A stretch of 64,000 nucleotides of DNA from Streptomyces sp. CB02980 (GTDB lineage: Bacteria; Actinomycetota; Actinomycetes; Streptomycetales; Streptomycetaceae): the NCBI RefSeq assembly GCF_014451325.2, contig NZ_JACSCH020000005.1, positions 302,648 to 366,647 on the forward strand. Reading direction: 5' to 3'. The number at the start of each line of letters is the position of its first letter. Within the stretch, counting starts at the first letter, position 1. The notes under the pieces were generated by a model. The model saw only the letters and a program-made list of their open reading frames with translations. It was not told where the DNA came from and did not search any database. This document shows, piece after piece, positions 44,985 through 54,012 of the stretch. The translations under genes and the position numbers were made by a program.

Positions 44985-45500
44985 TCAGCGGAGTTCGACG
45001 GCCGCGTCCTCGGCGGCGAGGAAGCCGGGCGCCGGCAGGCCCGCCTCGCCGGCCGTGAGCTGCATCAGGGTGGCGCGCACCCTGGCCGCGCCCGGCCGGT
45101 AGGCGGGGTCCTTCACCACGGAGGTGTTGACCCACTCGTGGAGGTGGCCGTCGCAGACGGCCTGGGTGCCGCCGATCCCGGCGGAACGGTTCCCCTGGAC
45201 GAGGGTGGAGCTGACGAAGACGGGGCCGGCGCTGTCGTCGAGGCAGCGGTACATGCCGGAGATCGTCACCGTGCTGTCGTCGCCGACGGTTCCGTAGCCG
45301 TAGACGGAGAGGTCGTCGGCGGCGTGGCTGTCGAGCGCCTGGCCGTTCAGGACAGGGCCGTCGAGGGCGGTGCCGTTCAGGGCGGGGCCGTCGAGGGCGG
45401 GCCCGGCGGAGAGGCCGTCGGCCCCTCCGGCGTGGGCGAGAGGGGCGACGGCGGCGGAGGCGAGCAGGACGCCTGCGGCGAGGACGAGTCGGACGCGCAT
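44985..45500 (-). CDS. small secreted protein (DUF6299-like)
   Basis: A 171-residue exported protein with a signal peptide (VLLASAAVAPLAHA). A short repetitive segment (ALDGPALNGTALDGPVLNG, about 34-55) precedes a beta-rich domain with two cysteines (MYRCLDD, QAVCDGH) expected to form a disulphide. It matches a Streptomyces family of secreted proteins of unknown role. A direct function cannot be assigned. Confidence 0.7.
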   Translation of the reverse strand: MRVRLVLAAGVLLASAAVAPLAHAGGADGLSAGPALDGPALNGTALDGPVLNGQALDSHAADDLSVYGYGTVGDDSTVTISGMYRCLDDSAGPVFVSSTLVQGNRSAGIGGTQAVCDGHLHEWVNTSVVKDPAYRPGAARVRATLMQLTAGEAGLPAPGFLAAEDAAVELR

Positions 45501-45576
45501 GAGCGGGGTCCCTTCGGGGTGGGGGGAAGGTACTGCCCGCCAGGGATACCGGATCCAGCCACCATTTGGCCGAAAC

Positions 45577-46038
45577 TCACCCTATTGGGGGCGAGTTGAG
45601 CAACTTTCGGTAGTGAATACGGTCGTACGGTCCGTCCACGCGCCGCTCGACGACCTCATAGCCGTACCGCTCGTAGACCTTCTGGTTCTCCCACATCATC
45701 GCGTTGGTCAGCAGCCTGACCTCCGGAAGCCCGAGCTGACGCGCCCGGGACTCCACGAAGCCGAGCAGCCGGCGGCCCAGGCCGGTGCCCTGGGCGTCGG
45801 GGTGGACGGCGACGTTGTCGAGATAGAGGTGGTCGGCCTCGGTCCTGAGGACCACGAGGCCGACCACCGGGTCACCGGCGACGAACACCCTCCCGGCGGC
45901 CACGTCCGCCGCGTGGTCCGCCTCCATCGGGGCCGGTACGAGACCGATCCGGTCGATGTAGTGGTGGTAGGCCGCGTCGGTCACGGCCTTCACCCTCGGG
46001 ACGTCGGAGCTCGTCGCGCGGCGGATGTCCTGTGTCAT
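45577..46038 (-). CDS. GNAT acetyltransferase
   Basis: A 153-residue single-domain GNAT enzyme with the acetyl-CoA loop [15 protein letters not shown] and the C-terminal [12 protein letters not shown]. Its ATG overlaps the stop of tctA (ATGA), so it is the last gene of the tricarboxylate transporter operon. The acceptor is unknown, perhaps a small amine or peptide. Confidence 0.87.
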   Translation of the reverse strand: MTQDIRRATSSDVPRVKAVTDAAYHHYIDRIGLVPAPMEADHAADVAAGRVFVAGDPVVGLVVLRTEADHLYLDNVAVHPDAQGTGLGRRLLGFVESRARQLGLPEVRLLTNAMMWENQKVYERYGYEVVERRVDGPYDRIHYRKLLNSPPIG

Positions 46039-47531
46039 GCCGACACGTTACGACGCCGGACGACCACCTTCCTCAGCAGCGGCCAGGCGAGCAGGAGGAC
46101 GACGACCGCGTACACGGTGATCGAGAACGGCGTGTTCACCAGACCGGTCACCGAACCGTCGCTGATCTGCAGGGCGCGGCGCAGCTGCTGTTCGGCGGCC
46201 GGGCCGAGGATGACCCCGATGACGGCCGGCAGGACCGGGAGTCCGTACCTCCGCATGCCGAGTCCGATCAGGCCGATGACCAGCAGGATGACCAGGTCGA
46301 GGGCCTCGCCGCCCACCGCGTACGCGCCGACGGCGGCGAAGAAGAGGATGCCGGCGTAGAGGTACGGGCGCGGGATGCGCAGCAGCTTGGCCCAGACGGG
46401 GGCGAGCGGCAGGTTGAGCGCGAGCAGCAGCACCATGCCGACGAACAGCGAGGCGATGAGCCCCCACACCAGGTCGGGCTCCCGCTCGAAGAGCAGCGGC
46501 CCGGGCTGGATGCCGTACTGCTGGAACGCGGCCAGCATCACGGCGGCGACGGCCGTCGTCGGCAGCCCGAGGGTCAGCATCGAGACGAGCGTCCCGGCCG
46601 CCGAGGCCGAGGCCGCCGACTCGGGTCCGGCCACGCCCTCGATGGCGCCCTTGCCGAACTGCTCCTTGTGCTTCGAGAGACGCTTCTCCGTCACGTACGA
46701 CAGGAAGGTCGGGATCTCCGCACCGCCGGCCGGGATCGCGCCGAACGGGAAGCCGATGAGGGGGCCGCGCAGCCAGGACTTCCAGGTGCGCTTCACGTCG
46801 TCCCCGCCCAGCCAGGGACGGCCGACCGGGATGGCCTCCCCCGCCGTGCGGCGCAGGTGCGCCGCGACCCAGAGGGCCTCGCCGATGGCGAAGAGTCCGA
46901 CCGCGACGATGACGACGTCGACGCCGTCGGCGAGCTGGAGCGAACCGAAGGTGAGGCGCTGCTGCCCGGTCATCTGGTCGAGGCCGACCAGACCGATCGT
47001 GAGGCCGATGAGGAGGGAGGCGAGACCGCGGATGCGGGAGGAGCCGAGGACCGAGGTCACCGCGATGAAGGCGAGGACCATCAGGGCGAGGTAGTCGGGG
47101 GCGCCGATGTCGACGGCGAGCGCGGCGACCGTCGGGGCGAGGACGACGAGCAGGATCGTGCCGATCATGCCGCCGGCGAAGTGACCGATGGCGGCCGCGG
47201 CGAGCGCCTGCGCGCCCCGGCCCGCCTTGGCCATCGGATTGCCCTCGATGGCGGCGACGACGGCCGCGCTCTCCCCGGGGGTGTTGAGGAGGATCGAGGT
47301 GGTGGAGCCGCCGAACATCGCGCCGTAGTAGATGCCGGCGAACATGATGAACGCGCCGGTCGGTTCGAGGCCGTACGTCACCGGGAGCAGCAGGGCCACG
47401 GCCATGGCGGGGCCGATGCCGGGCAGGACGCCGATGGCGGTGCCGAGGAGCACGCCGATGGCGGCCCACAGCAGGTTCATCGGGGTGAGGGCGGTGCCGA
47501 AGCCGTCGATGAGGGAGTTCAGGGAATCCAT
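46035..47531 (-). CDS. tctA: tripartite tricarboxylate transporter, large permease TctA
   Basis: A 498-residue permease with about 11-12 helices. [54 protein letters not shown] is the TctA signature region (first 18 residues [18 protein letters not shown]; later [13 protein letters not shown]). It is the large membrane subunit of a secondary carrier importing tricarboxylates with a periplasmic-type binding protein. It follows tctB by 3 bases. Confidence 0.92.
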   Translation of the reverse strand: MDSLNSLIDGFGTALTPMNLLWAAIGVLLGTAIGVLPGIGPAMAVALLLPVTYGLEPTGAFIMFAGIYYGAMFGGSTTSILLNTPGESAAVVAAIEGNPMAKAGRGAQALAAAAIGHFAGGMIGTILLVVLAPTVAALAVDIGAPDYLALMVLAFIAVTSVLGSSRIRGLASLLIGLTIGLVGLDQMTGQQRLTFGSLQLADGVDVVIVAVGLFAIGEALWVAAHLRRTAGEAIPVGRPWLGGDDVKRTWKSWLRGPLIGFPFGAIPAGGAEIPTFLSYVTEKRLSKHKEQFGKGAIEGVAGPESAASASAAGTLVSMLTLGLPTTAVAAVMLAAFQQYGIQPGPLLFEREPDLVWGLIASLFVGMVLLLALNLPLAPVWAKLLRIPRPYLYAGILFFAAVGAYAVGGEALDLVILLVIGLIGLGMRRYGLPVLPAVIGVILGPAAEQQLRRALQISDGSVTGLVNTPFSITVYAVVVLLLAWPLLRKVVVRRRNVSA

Positions 47532-47534
47532 GGG

Positions 47535-48140
47535 TCAGATCACTCCCATCAGCGGACCGCCGGGCAGCGGGACGCCGAGCAGCTTGTCGAAGACGACGTA
47601 GGTCAGGAGCGAGAGGGCCGCCGCGATCAGCGGGTCGCGGTGGAAGTGGCGGCTGCCGAGGGCGTACGCCGCGCCCCAGAAGAGGAGCGCTCCGGCGACG
47701 GGGAAGCCGACCGGGCCGATGAGGACGGCGAAGGCGAGGAAGACACCGGCGAGGAGCAGGACCGTGCGCCAGTCGGCGGGCTCCGTCAGGTCGACGTCCT
47801 CACCGGCCTCGGCCTCGCCGCGGCCGCCGCGCAGGACGTCGGCGGAGAGGAGGACGGCGACGACGAGCAGTCCGCAGCCGACCACGAGGGGGACGGTGGC
47901 GGGGCCGACGGGACCGCGGCCGGCGAGGTCGGCGTCGAGGGTGAGGGCGTCGGTGAGGACGAGCAAGCCGAGGACGAACAGCAGGACGCCGACGCCGAGT
48001 TCGGACCGCTCGCGCCACCAGGAGGCGAGGTTCCCCTTCCTGCTGTTCACGGATGCGGCACTCACGGACGAGGTGCTCTCGGTTTCGGCGCTTTCGGATT
48101 CGGCGCTCTCGGATTCGGCGCTTTCGGATTCGGTGCTCAC
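47535..48140 (-). CDS. tctB: tripartite tricarboxylate transporter, small permease TctB
   Basis: A 201-residue protein with four helices of the TctB type. GTG start at 48140 overlapping the tctC stop (GTGA). The first 25 residues are an unusual Ser-Glu-rich repeat (STESESAESESAESESAE) encoded by short DNA repeats at about 48075-48135, and probably form a disordered cytoplasmic tail. The helical core starts near RSELGVGVLLFVLGLLVL. Confidence 0.88.
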   Translation of the reverse strand: MSTESESAESESAESESAETESTSSVSAASVNSRKGNLASWWRERSELGVGVLLFVLGLLVLTDALTLDADLAGRGPVGPATVPLVVGCGLLVVAVLLSADVLRGGRGEAEAGEDVDLTEPADWRTVLLLAGVFLAFAVLIGPVGFPVAGALLFWGAAYALGSRHFHRDPLIAAALSLLTYVVFDKLLGVPLPGGPLMGVI

Positions 48141-49120
48141 AGACCGAGCTCCTTCAGTACGGAGCCGACGCGGCGGTCCTGTTCGGCGAGGAAGGTGCCG
48201 AACTCCTCGCCGGGCAGGAAGGCGTCGTTCCAGCCGTGGGTCTTCAGCGACTCGCGCCACTGCGGGGAGTCGTGCAGCTCGGTCACCAGGGTGACGAGCT
48301 TCTCGCGCTCGGCGTCGGAGAGGCCGGGCGGGGCGACGATGCCGCGCCAGTTGGTGAACTCGGTGTCGAGACCGGCCTCCCGGAGGGTGGGGGCGTCGAG
48401 GCCGGGCACGCGCTTCGGGCCGGTCACGGCGAGGAGCCGCAGCTCCCCGGCCTTGATCTGGTCGAGGTACTCGCCGACGCCGGAGACTCCGAAGGCGACC
48501 TTGTCGCCGAGGATGGAGGCGAGGAGCTCGCCGCCGCCGTCGAAGGGGACGTAGTTGACGTCCTTGGGGGCGATGCCGGCGGCCTGGGCCATCAGCATCG
48601 GGGCGAGGTGGTCGGGGCCGCCGGGCGAGGAGCCGCCGCCGACGGGCAGCTTGCCGGGGTTCTTCTTCCAGGCGGTGAGCAGCTCGTCGATGGTCTTGTA
48701 CGGGGAGTCCTTGCCGACCACGACGATGTCCTGCTCCTCGGTGAGCCTGGCGATCGGGGTGGTGTCGGCGAGGGTCCTGGGGGTCTCGTTGGTGTGGACG
48801 GCGCCGACCACGCCGAGGCCCATGGACATGGCGAGGCGGCCGTTGCCGCGTTCGCCGACGAGCCGGGTGAGGCCGACGGTGCCGCCCGCGCCGGGCAGGT
48901 TGAAGACCTCGATGTCGCCGGTGAGGTCCGCCTCCTCGGCGTTCTTGGCGGCGGTGCGGGCGGTGATGTCGTAACCGCCGCCGGGGGTGTTGGGGACCAT
49001 GAAACGCAGGCCGGGTATCCGGGTGCCGGTGTCGGAGCCGCTGCCGGGACTGAGCAGCGGCGGGCCCGCCAGCACCAGGAGCGCGGCCCCGAGGAGGGCG
49101 TAGGGGGTGCGCAACCGCAC
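48137..49120 (-). CDS. tctC: tripartite tricarboxylate transporter substrate-binding protein TctC
   Basis: A 327-residue exported binding protein of the Bug/TctC family. VPNTPGGGYDITAR is the ligand-binding loop typical of the family; VNYVPFDGGGELLASILGDKVAFGVSGVGEYL is the second domain. No lipobox cysteine is visible after the N-terminal hydrophobic segment, so it may be membrane-tethered. GTG start with a GAGAGGCGG site. Divergent from the response regulator, which likely activates the operon. Confidence 0.9.
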   Translation of the reverse strand: MRLRTPYALLGAALLVLAGPPLLSPGSGSDTGTRIPGLRFMVPNTPGGGYDITARTAAKNAEEADLTGDIEVFNLPGAGGTVGLTRLVGERGNGRLAMSMGLGVVGAVHTNETPRTLADTTPIARLTEEQDIVVVGKDSPYKTIDELLTAWKKNPGKLPVGGGSSPGGPDHLAPMLMAQAAGIAPKDVNYVPFDGGGELLASILGDKVAFGVSGVGEYLDQIKAGELRLLAVTGPKRVPGLDAPTLREAGLDTEFTNWRGIVAPPGLSDAEREKLVTLVTELHDSPQWRESLKTHGWNDAFLPGEEFGTFLAEQDRRVGSVLKELGL

Positions 49121-49217
49121 GTGTGCCGCCTCTCAGCTGTAGGGGAAAAGGGGATGTGAAGTGGCCCACATGTTGCCCTCGCGTTAAGAAGCTGTCTCTC
49201 TTCCGCAATCAACGGAC

Positions 49218-49247
49218 GTTGTGGTCGTTGTGGTCGGGACCTAGCGT
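49218..49247 (+). promoter_or_regulatory. promoter of the response regulator with a direct repeat
   Basis: TTGTGG (49219-49224), 17 bases, TAGCGT (49242-49247); GTG start 8 bases further, so leaderless. The -35 lies in a tandem 9-bp direct repeat GTTGTGGTC (49218-49226 and 49227-49235). Direct repeats are usual sites for response regulators, so it may serve autoregulation and the divergent tct promoter. Confidence 0.65.
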
Positions 49248-49255
49248 GGGTCGTC

Positions 49256-49924
49256 GTGACGAACGTGCTGGTGGTGGACGACGACTTCATGGTCGCCAAG
49301 CTGCACTGCCGCTATGTGTCGGCGGTGGCGGGCTTCACGGTGTCCGGGGTCGCGCACAGCGGCGCCGACGCCCTGCGCGCGGCCGAGCGGCTCAGGCCCG
49401 ACCTGGTGCTGCTCGACGTGTTCCTGCCGGACATGGACGGCATCCAGGTGCTGCGGGAGCTGCGCGCGGCGGGCCTGGGCATGGACGCGCTCTTCATCAC
49501 GGCGGCCCGGGACGTGGGCACGATCCGCGAGGCGCTGCGGGCGGGGGCGCTGCACTATCTGATCAAGCCGTTCAGCCAGGCGGCGCTGCACGAGCAGCTC
49601 CGCCATGTGGCCTCGCTGCGCAGCCGCCTCGACGAACTCGACGAGGCCCGCCAGGAGGACGTCGACCAGATCTTCGGCACCCGCCCCCGCGGCTCCCGGG
49701 AACTCCCGAAGGGCCTGGCCGCCCACACGGCCGACCTGGTCGACTCCGTCCTCCGCGCGCACCCGGAGGGCCTCTCGGCCACGGAATGCGCGGAAGCCGG
49801 CTCCCTGTCCCGGGTGAGCGCCCGCCGCTACCTGGAGTACTTCGCGGAAACGGGCCGGGCGGAGATCACCCTGCGGTACGGCGGCACGGGACGACCGGAG
49901 CGCCGCTACCGGCGACTGGGCTGA
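49256..49924 (+). CDS. CitB/DcuR-type response regulator, no adjacent kinase
   Basis: A 222-residue two-component regulator. Receiver domain with acidic pocket VVDDD, phospho-aspartate LVLLDVFLPDMDG and lysine IKPF; C-terminal DNA-binding domain of the CitB family (GLSATECAEAGSLSRVSARRYLEYF). Such regulators respond to di/tricarboxylates with a CitA-like sensor and typically sit beside tct genes. Here no histidine kinase is present on either side; the integrated element begins 21 bases after the stop. Confidence 0.88.
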   Translation: MTNVLVVDDDFMVAKLHCRYVSAVAGFTVSGVAHSGADALRAAERLRPDLVLLDVFLPDMDGIQVLRELRAAGLGMDALFITAARDVGTIREALRAGALHYLIKPFSQAALHEQLRHVASLRSRLDELDEARQEDVDQIFGTRPRGSRELPKGLAAHTADLVDSVLRAHPEGLSATECAEAGSLSRVSARRYLEYFAETGRAEITLRYGGTGRPERRYRRLG

Positions 49925-49952
49925 CGCCTTCGGCGCCGGAGGTTCCTCAGGC

Positions 49953-49975
49953 GTCGCTTAGTGGTTCCGTAAGCG
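49953..49975. other. left attachment-like site
   Basis: Seven-base arms TCGCTTA and TAAGCGA flank GTGGTTCCG, a form expected of a tyrosine-recombinase core. The CTTAGTGGTTCC part is repeated at the right end. Confidence 0.6.
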
Positions 49976-50069
49976 ACTCCCGGGGCGAACCCGCTGATCG
50001 CACGCCGCTTCGACCGATCACGGAGGTGCGAGGGGAGCCAAACAGGGAGCCACGCCGCCGGAGACGGCC

Positions 50070-50690
50070 CTACTCCTTCGGCTCCTCGGTCCCGACGAAG
50101 ATGTCATCCATCGCCTCGGCCCCTTCGGTGATGACTGGGCGAATCTGCTTCCGGTACACCTTCTCCGTGACTTGCGTGTTGCTGTGGCCGGCCACTCGGG
50201 CGATGACCTCGATCGGGATCCCGTGAGCGGAGAGAACGGAGACGAAACTCGTCCGGAGCTCCCTCGGCGTCCACGTCTTGGGGTCCTCGAACCCGGCCTC
50301 CTTGAGCAGGCTACGGAACGCTCGGCGCACAGCCTCGGCCGTGCGCTGCTGGCCACTGTCCGTGCCGAAGACGAAGCCCTCATCGCTCCAGGCGAGTCCC
50401 AGCAAGCGTCGCTGCACCTGCTGAGCCTGGCGAAGGGACCGAAGAACGGCGACGAGCTGCTGCGGCATGGCCAGCGTCCTGCGGCTCTTCCTCGTCTTGG
50501 TCTCCCCCTGGCGTCGCACGGATCGCCAGACTTCGATGTGCGGCATCGTGCCGTCCGGCACCTCCAGCTTCACGTGGTTCCACGTGAGGGGCCGTACTTC
50601 CTCGGTTCGAATGCCCAGCAACAGCGAGAGGGCCAGGTAGGCGTGGATCCAGGAACCGGGCATAGCGCTGAGAGCGCCCGGATCCTCCTT
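50070..50690 (-). pseudogene. truncated tyrosine site-specific integrase
   Basis: Only the C-terminal catalytic domain remains, about 200 codons where full enzymes have about 400. It starts near SWIHAYLALSLLLGIRTEEVRPLTW (first catalytic Arg), and runs through a RELRTSFVSVL box, VAGHSN with its His, and EKVYRKQ with the nucleophile Tyr. In the ELRTSF box a Thr replaces the usual His. The upstream codons (beyond about 50690) turn into antisense of an unrelated regulator gene, so the N-terminal arm-binding and SAM-like domains were deleted. Its place next to the left att-like site fits the element's own integrase. Confidence 0.75.
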
Positions 50691-50719
50691 GGTGACCCGG
50701 AGAGCCCAGAGATCCAGCG

Positions 50720-51023
50720 TCGGGGCGAGGAGGAGGAGATCGGGGAGGGCGTCGCGTACAAAGTGCGGGAGGTCATGAAGCTCTACCGTCCTCTCTACGC
50801 ACTGTCCGGCATCGAGTTTCGACTGCACCGGTCGACGCTCCACAACTCGCTGTATCGCTCCGACGACGAGTGGCTCGTGAACACTCAGGTCTACGGAGTC
50901 AGCGCACCCATGGCCCCGGTACTGCACCTGAGGAAGGTGGCAGGCGCCGAACTCGTCTCCACCTACCAGCAGAGCTTCGAGAAGGTGTGGAGCGAGGCCG
51001 TACCCATCGAAGGGCAACCATGA
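50720..51023 (+). pseudogene. 3' remnant of a transcriptional regulator gene
   Basis: The last 90 codons (VREVMKLYRPLYALSG, EFRLHRSTLHNSLYRSDDE, HLRKVAGAELVSTYQQSFEKVW) match the C-terminal domain of Streptomyces HTH regulators that precede NUDIX or similar genes in mobile segments. The HTH half is gone; the sequence abuts the truncated integrase tail to tail, marking a deletion joint at about 50690-50720. The NUDIX gene overlaps its stop by ATGA, so the original operon order survives. Confidence 0.65.
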
Positions 51024-51490
51024 CCCGCACGGACTACTTCGACGATCCTGCAGCCCCGAAAGCCAACTCCATCGTGCCGGCGGTGACCGCCTTCGTAGTC
51101 AACGAGGAAGGTGAGGTTCTCTTGGAACGCCGCTCGGACAACGGCCGTTGGGGCATGCCTGGGGGCGTCCAGGAGATCGGCGAAAACATCGCCGGAACCG
51201 TCAGGCGAGAGGTCTTGGAAGAGACAGGGATCTCAGTCGAAGTGATCGGCTTGGTCGGCATCTTCACCGACCCTGGCCATGTGATCGAGTTCTCTGACGG
51301 TGAGGTCCGCCAGGAGTTCTCGCTGTGCTTCCGGGCAAGGGCCATCAGCGGCGAGATCAAGGTGAGCTCGGAGTCTTTCGAAGTTCGATGGGTTCCACGG
51401 TCCGATGTCGAGTCGCTCGACATGGCGCCCACGACGAGGCTGCGCCTCGAAGAGGGCTTCCGCGAATCACCCGTCCCCCGGATCAGCTGA
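51020..51490 (+). CDS. NUDIX hydrolase
   Basis: A 156-residue pyrophosphohydrolase acting on nucleoside diphosphate-linked compounds. The NUDIX box is complete: GGVQEIGENIAGTVRREVLEETG with the final I, holding the metal-binding REVLEE glutamates. ATG 51020 overlaps the stop of the regulator remnant. It overlaps the convergent HD pseudogene by 8 bases. It appears intact, though its original promoter may be lost. Confidence 0.88.
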   Translation: MTRTDYFDDPAAPKANSIVPAVTAFVVNEEGEVLLERRSDNGRWGMPGGVQEIGENIAGTVRREVLEETGISVEVIGLVGIFTDPGHVIEFSDGEVRQEFSLCFRARAISGEIKVSSESFEVRWVPRSDVESLDMAPTTRLRLEEGFRESPVPRIS

Positions 51491-52046
51491 ACCTCTCCTT
51501 GGCGGCCACGGCCCTGCGCTGCTGTACACGTTCCACTCGATTCAGCAGCTCGGGCCGCGCTGCCGAGACAGCACGGAATACGACGTGCCCAGGTCCGTAC
51601 CGGTCCAGCACCTCCATCAACCGCTGAGCAGGGTCAACCAGCTGCCCCGTGGGACTGCTGGTCAGGTCGCAAAAGGTGATCGCGTCCACCAACTCATGCT
51701 CCGCCGGCCCGAACTCGTCGAGGGCCTCGGACAGCCCAAGCTCGACGGCCTCCCACGGAGAGGACGTGTGGAAGGCGACGATGCTGCACAGGCGAGGGTC
51801 AGCCCCCACCACATCCCGAAGGTACCGGGCGCCGTCGATCATGTGCTACCCCGTGTCCACGGCTTCTCGCGCATAGCCGACGTCGTGTGCGATGGCTGCT
51901 GCTGCCAGCAGTTCAGCATCTTCGCCGAGGGCTGGCGCCAGCGCCAAAGCCTGGGAGTAGACCCGCTGAGAATGAGCCCACCGATCCGGGAGGCGATCGG
52001 CAAGCAGGGACTCTGCGAGGTCATGTGCCCACTTGGCCAACTTCAC
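51483..52046 (-). pseudogene. HD-domain phosphohydrolase split by a nonsense codon
   Basis: Reading from GTG 52046, the protein (KLAKWAHDLAESLLADRLPDRWAHSQRV, ALAAAAIAHDVGYAREAVDTG) stops at TAG 51846-51848 and then continues in the same frame (HMIDGARYLRDVVGADPRLC...). Intact relatives have a Phe codon at that point followed by His and a residue pair before DGARYLRD. The second part could start at ATG 51842 but lacks the HD metal residues. A single-codon inactivation, or a sequencing error, is indicated. It follows the GntR gene by 28 bases, the usual pairing in these genomes. Confidence 0.75.
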
Positions 52047-52074
52047 GGTGCGTACCTTCCGGATTCGTCTCGAT

Positions 52075-52512
52075 TCACGGTGCCGAGCTAACGAACCGCC
52101 CAACGCCGTGCTGGGCTCTCACATACCCGGCTGTCTCCAGCTCGCGTACGGCGCGCCGCACGGTGCCTCGGGACACGCCATAGGCTTCCGCCAGCTCCGC
52201 CTCGCTGGGCAGGCGGGCACCAACTGGGAGTGTTCCCTCGCGCATGCGCTTCTGAAGGTCCAACATGATCTGCTCGTATGGCGCCACCTTGCTTGACGCC
52301 GCCACCTGCCGTCCGACACCCGGAACCGTTGCGATGTCGCCCGACTCTTCCAAGGCGCGCAGGGCTCGCCGGACGGTCGTACGGGCTACGCCGAACTCCC
52401 GCCCGATCTCCGCCTCGGAAGGCAGGCCGTCACCGTAGGCCCCCTCAGCGATTCGCGCACGCAGAGCCTCCGAGACCACGAGATAGGTCCCACGCGGACT
52501 TGCTTGAGACAC
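52075..52512 (-). CDS. GntR regulator with two winged-helix domains
   Basis: A 145-residue protein made of two GntR winged helices and no ligand domain: residues 8-72 (LVVSEALRARIAEG, LPSEAEIGREFGVARTTVRRALRALEESG) and 78-143 (YEQIMLDLQKRMREGTL, LPSEAELAEAYGVSRGTVRRAVRELETAGY). GTG start at 52512 with a perfect AGGAGG site. This tandem form is common beside HD-domain genes and in actinomycete integrative elements. It probably controls its own operon. Confidence 0.88.
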   Translation of the reverse strand: MSQASPRGTYLVVSEALRARIAEGAYGDGLPSEAEIGREFGVARTTVRRALRALEESGDIATVPGVGRQVAASSKVAPYEQIMLDLQKRMREGTLPVGARLPSEAELAEAYGVSRGTVRRAVRELETAGYVRAQHGVGRFVSSAP

Positions 52513-52570
52513 ACTTACCTCCTGTGACAGTCAGCCCCGGACAGCTTCTCAAGCTTCCCACGAGCGCTGC

Positions 52571-53830
52571 TCACGACGCCGCTGCGGGGGCCGCCTCGTA
52601 GTGGCTTTTGCCAGGCAGGTCGCCCCGCAGAGCCATTTGAAGGAGGTTCCGGGCGACATTCTTCATTCTTTGAACCATCTGATGAGAGAATTCAATCTCC
52701 GTCGACTTCTCAAAGAAGCTGAACGCAAACGCTCCAGGCGAGCTTTCTCCGCCATAAAGGCGCCCAGTATGAACGGTCTTCGACCTGCTGGAGTAGACAC
52801 GATTAAGCTCCTCCGCTTCGTCAGGACTCAGCACCAGCTTGAGCGTCTCTCGGAATTTCGCCCCAATGTTCAGATGCCCCTTACATCCCGGACAGCGCTG
52901 CTCATGGAAAAGGCTCAGAGAAATCGCCTCGACCACGGCCACGAAGGAAACGAGGGCCAGGCTATCGTGCTCATCCTGGACCCGAACCCCTTCCATGTAC
53001 ATTCCAATGGCAGCATCCAGTCTCTTCTGCCTCTTCAGCCGCTGCCACGCACCGTTAATCCAGTCCGGCACTTCGAGTACGTCTACTGTTGAAACAGAAC
53101 GAGACTCCCCATGCATTGACTCCGACATCCACGGAGAAACGTCCGGAGCGTACCGCTCACCCAACTCCAACGGTGCTGCCGCTTCTCTCACATCAACGAA
53201 GAATCCCCAAGCCACAGACAACAGCCCTACCAGGCGGTTGAGATTCTCCGCCGCATCCTTTTGCACGTGCTGCCAGTCGTAGCCGGAGCTGCGACCTCGC
53301 ACAAGGATCGGTACAGAGTCATAGATCTTCCATGAGCTCAACGAGGCATTAACACGCCATGGCTCACGGAAAATGCGCTCCGTGGAGGAGAACCGGATCT
53401 CGGCTATATCGCACGGGTCCCCCATCTTAACGACCCGGTCCCCCATCTTTGAGGGCAACGTGCCGATTATGGCAGTCCATTCGTGCACCTTATGTGGCTC
53501 TCTTAGCCCCTCGAGTGCCTCAGAGACGGCCGCCGTCCACACGGTTACGTCCAGTTCAGCCTCAGCCTCCCCCGTTCCACATATCCACAAATTCACAACG
53601 CTTTCAGTTTTAGGTAGAATCAGCAGCCGCGTATCGAGTTGCCCCTCCCCTGCCCCGACACGCAGCTCAATGAATTCGCCAATATCCCCTCCCCGACGCA
53701 ACCCGAACCCAGCACACCCCCGCACATCGGCAAAGTATTTGTGAATACGCTGAACCCACTCGTCTCCCTTTCTTGCCCAATCGATCTCGAATTCTCCGAG
53801 AGATTTGCTCCATCTGAAGTCCACAGCCAT
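52571..53830 (-). CDS. uncharacterised protein with C-terminal HEPN-like domain
   Basis: A 419-residue protein of clearly lower GC than its surroundings. The N-terminal 270 residues are an unrecognised domain (RWSKSLGEFEIDWARKGDEW at the start). The C-terminal region has helices LVSFVAVVEAISLSLFHE, a CPGC knuckle (Cys313, Cys316), GAKFRETLKLVLSPDEAEELNRVY and RSKTVH (Arg349, His354), the R-x4-H pattern of HEPN ribonucleases as in ApeA-like defence proteins. A role as an RNA-cutting defence protein is inferred. ATG 53830 is the natural start. Confidence 0.65.
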   Translation of the reverse strand: MAVDFRWSKSLGEFEIDWARKGDEWVQRIHKYFADVRGCAGFGLRRGGDIGEFIELRVGAGEGQLDTRLLILPKTESVVNLWICGTGEAEAELDVTVWTAAVSEALEGLREPHKVHEWTAIIGTLPSKMGDRVVKMGDPCDIAEIRFSSTERIFREPWRVNASLSSWKIYDSVPILVRGRSSGYDWQHVQKDAAENLNRLVGLLSVAWGFFVDVREAAAPLELGERYAPDVSPWMSESMHGESRSVSTVDVLEVPDWINGAWQRLKRQKRLDAAIGMYMEGVRVQDEHDSLALVSFVAVVEAISLSLFHEQRCPGCKGHLNIGAKFRETLKLVLSPDEAEELNRVYSSRSKTVHTGRLYGGESSPGAFAFSFFEKSTEIEFSHQMVQRMKNVARNLLQMALRGDLPGKSHYEAAPAAAS

Positions 53831-53849
53831 ACCCTCTCTTCTTCAAAAG

Positions 53850-53868
53850 GGCTGCCATCCTGGCAGCC
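53850..53868. other. short hairpin upstream of the HEPN-like gene
   Basis: GGCTGCCA-TCC-TGGCAGCC, an 8-bp perfect stem with a 3-base loop, 20 bases upstream of the ATG at 53830. It could be an operator or leader structure. Confidence 0.4.
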
Positions 53869-54012
53869 GAGGCAGCATCTCGCAGCCTATTTTGGGGTGT
53901 TGAGCCATCTCGCGACGGCCGGGAGAGCTCCGGCAAGTGACGGTGCGGGCCCACCATCGAGCAGATCGACCGCGGTGGCGGACATGAAGCAGGGCCGCGT
54001 CCTGGAGGCCGA

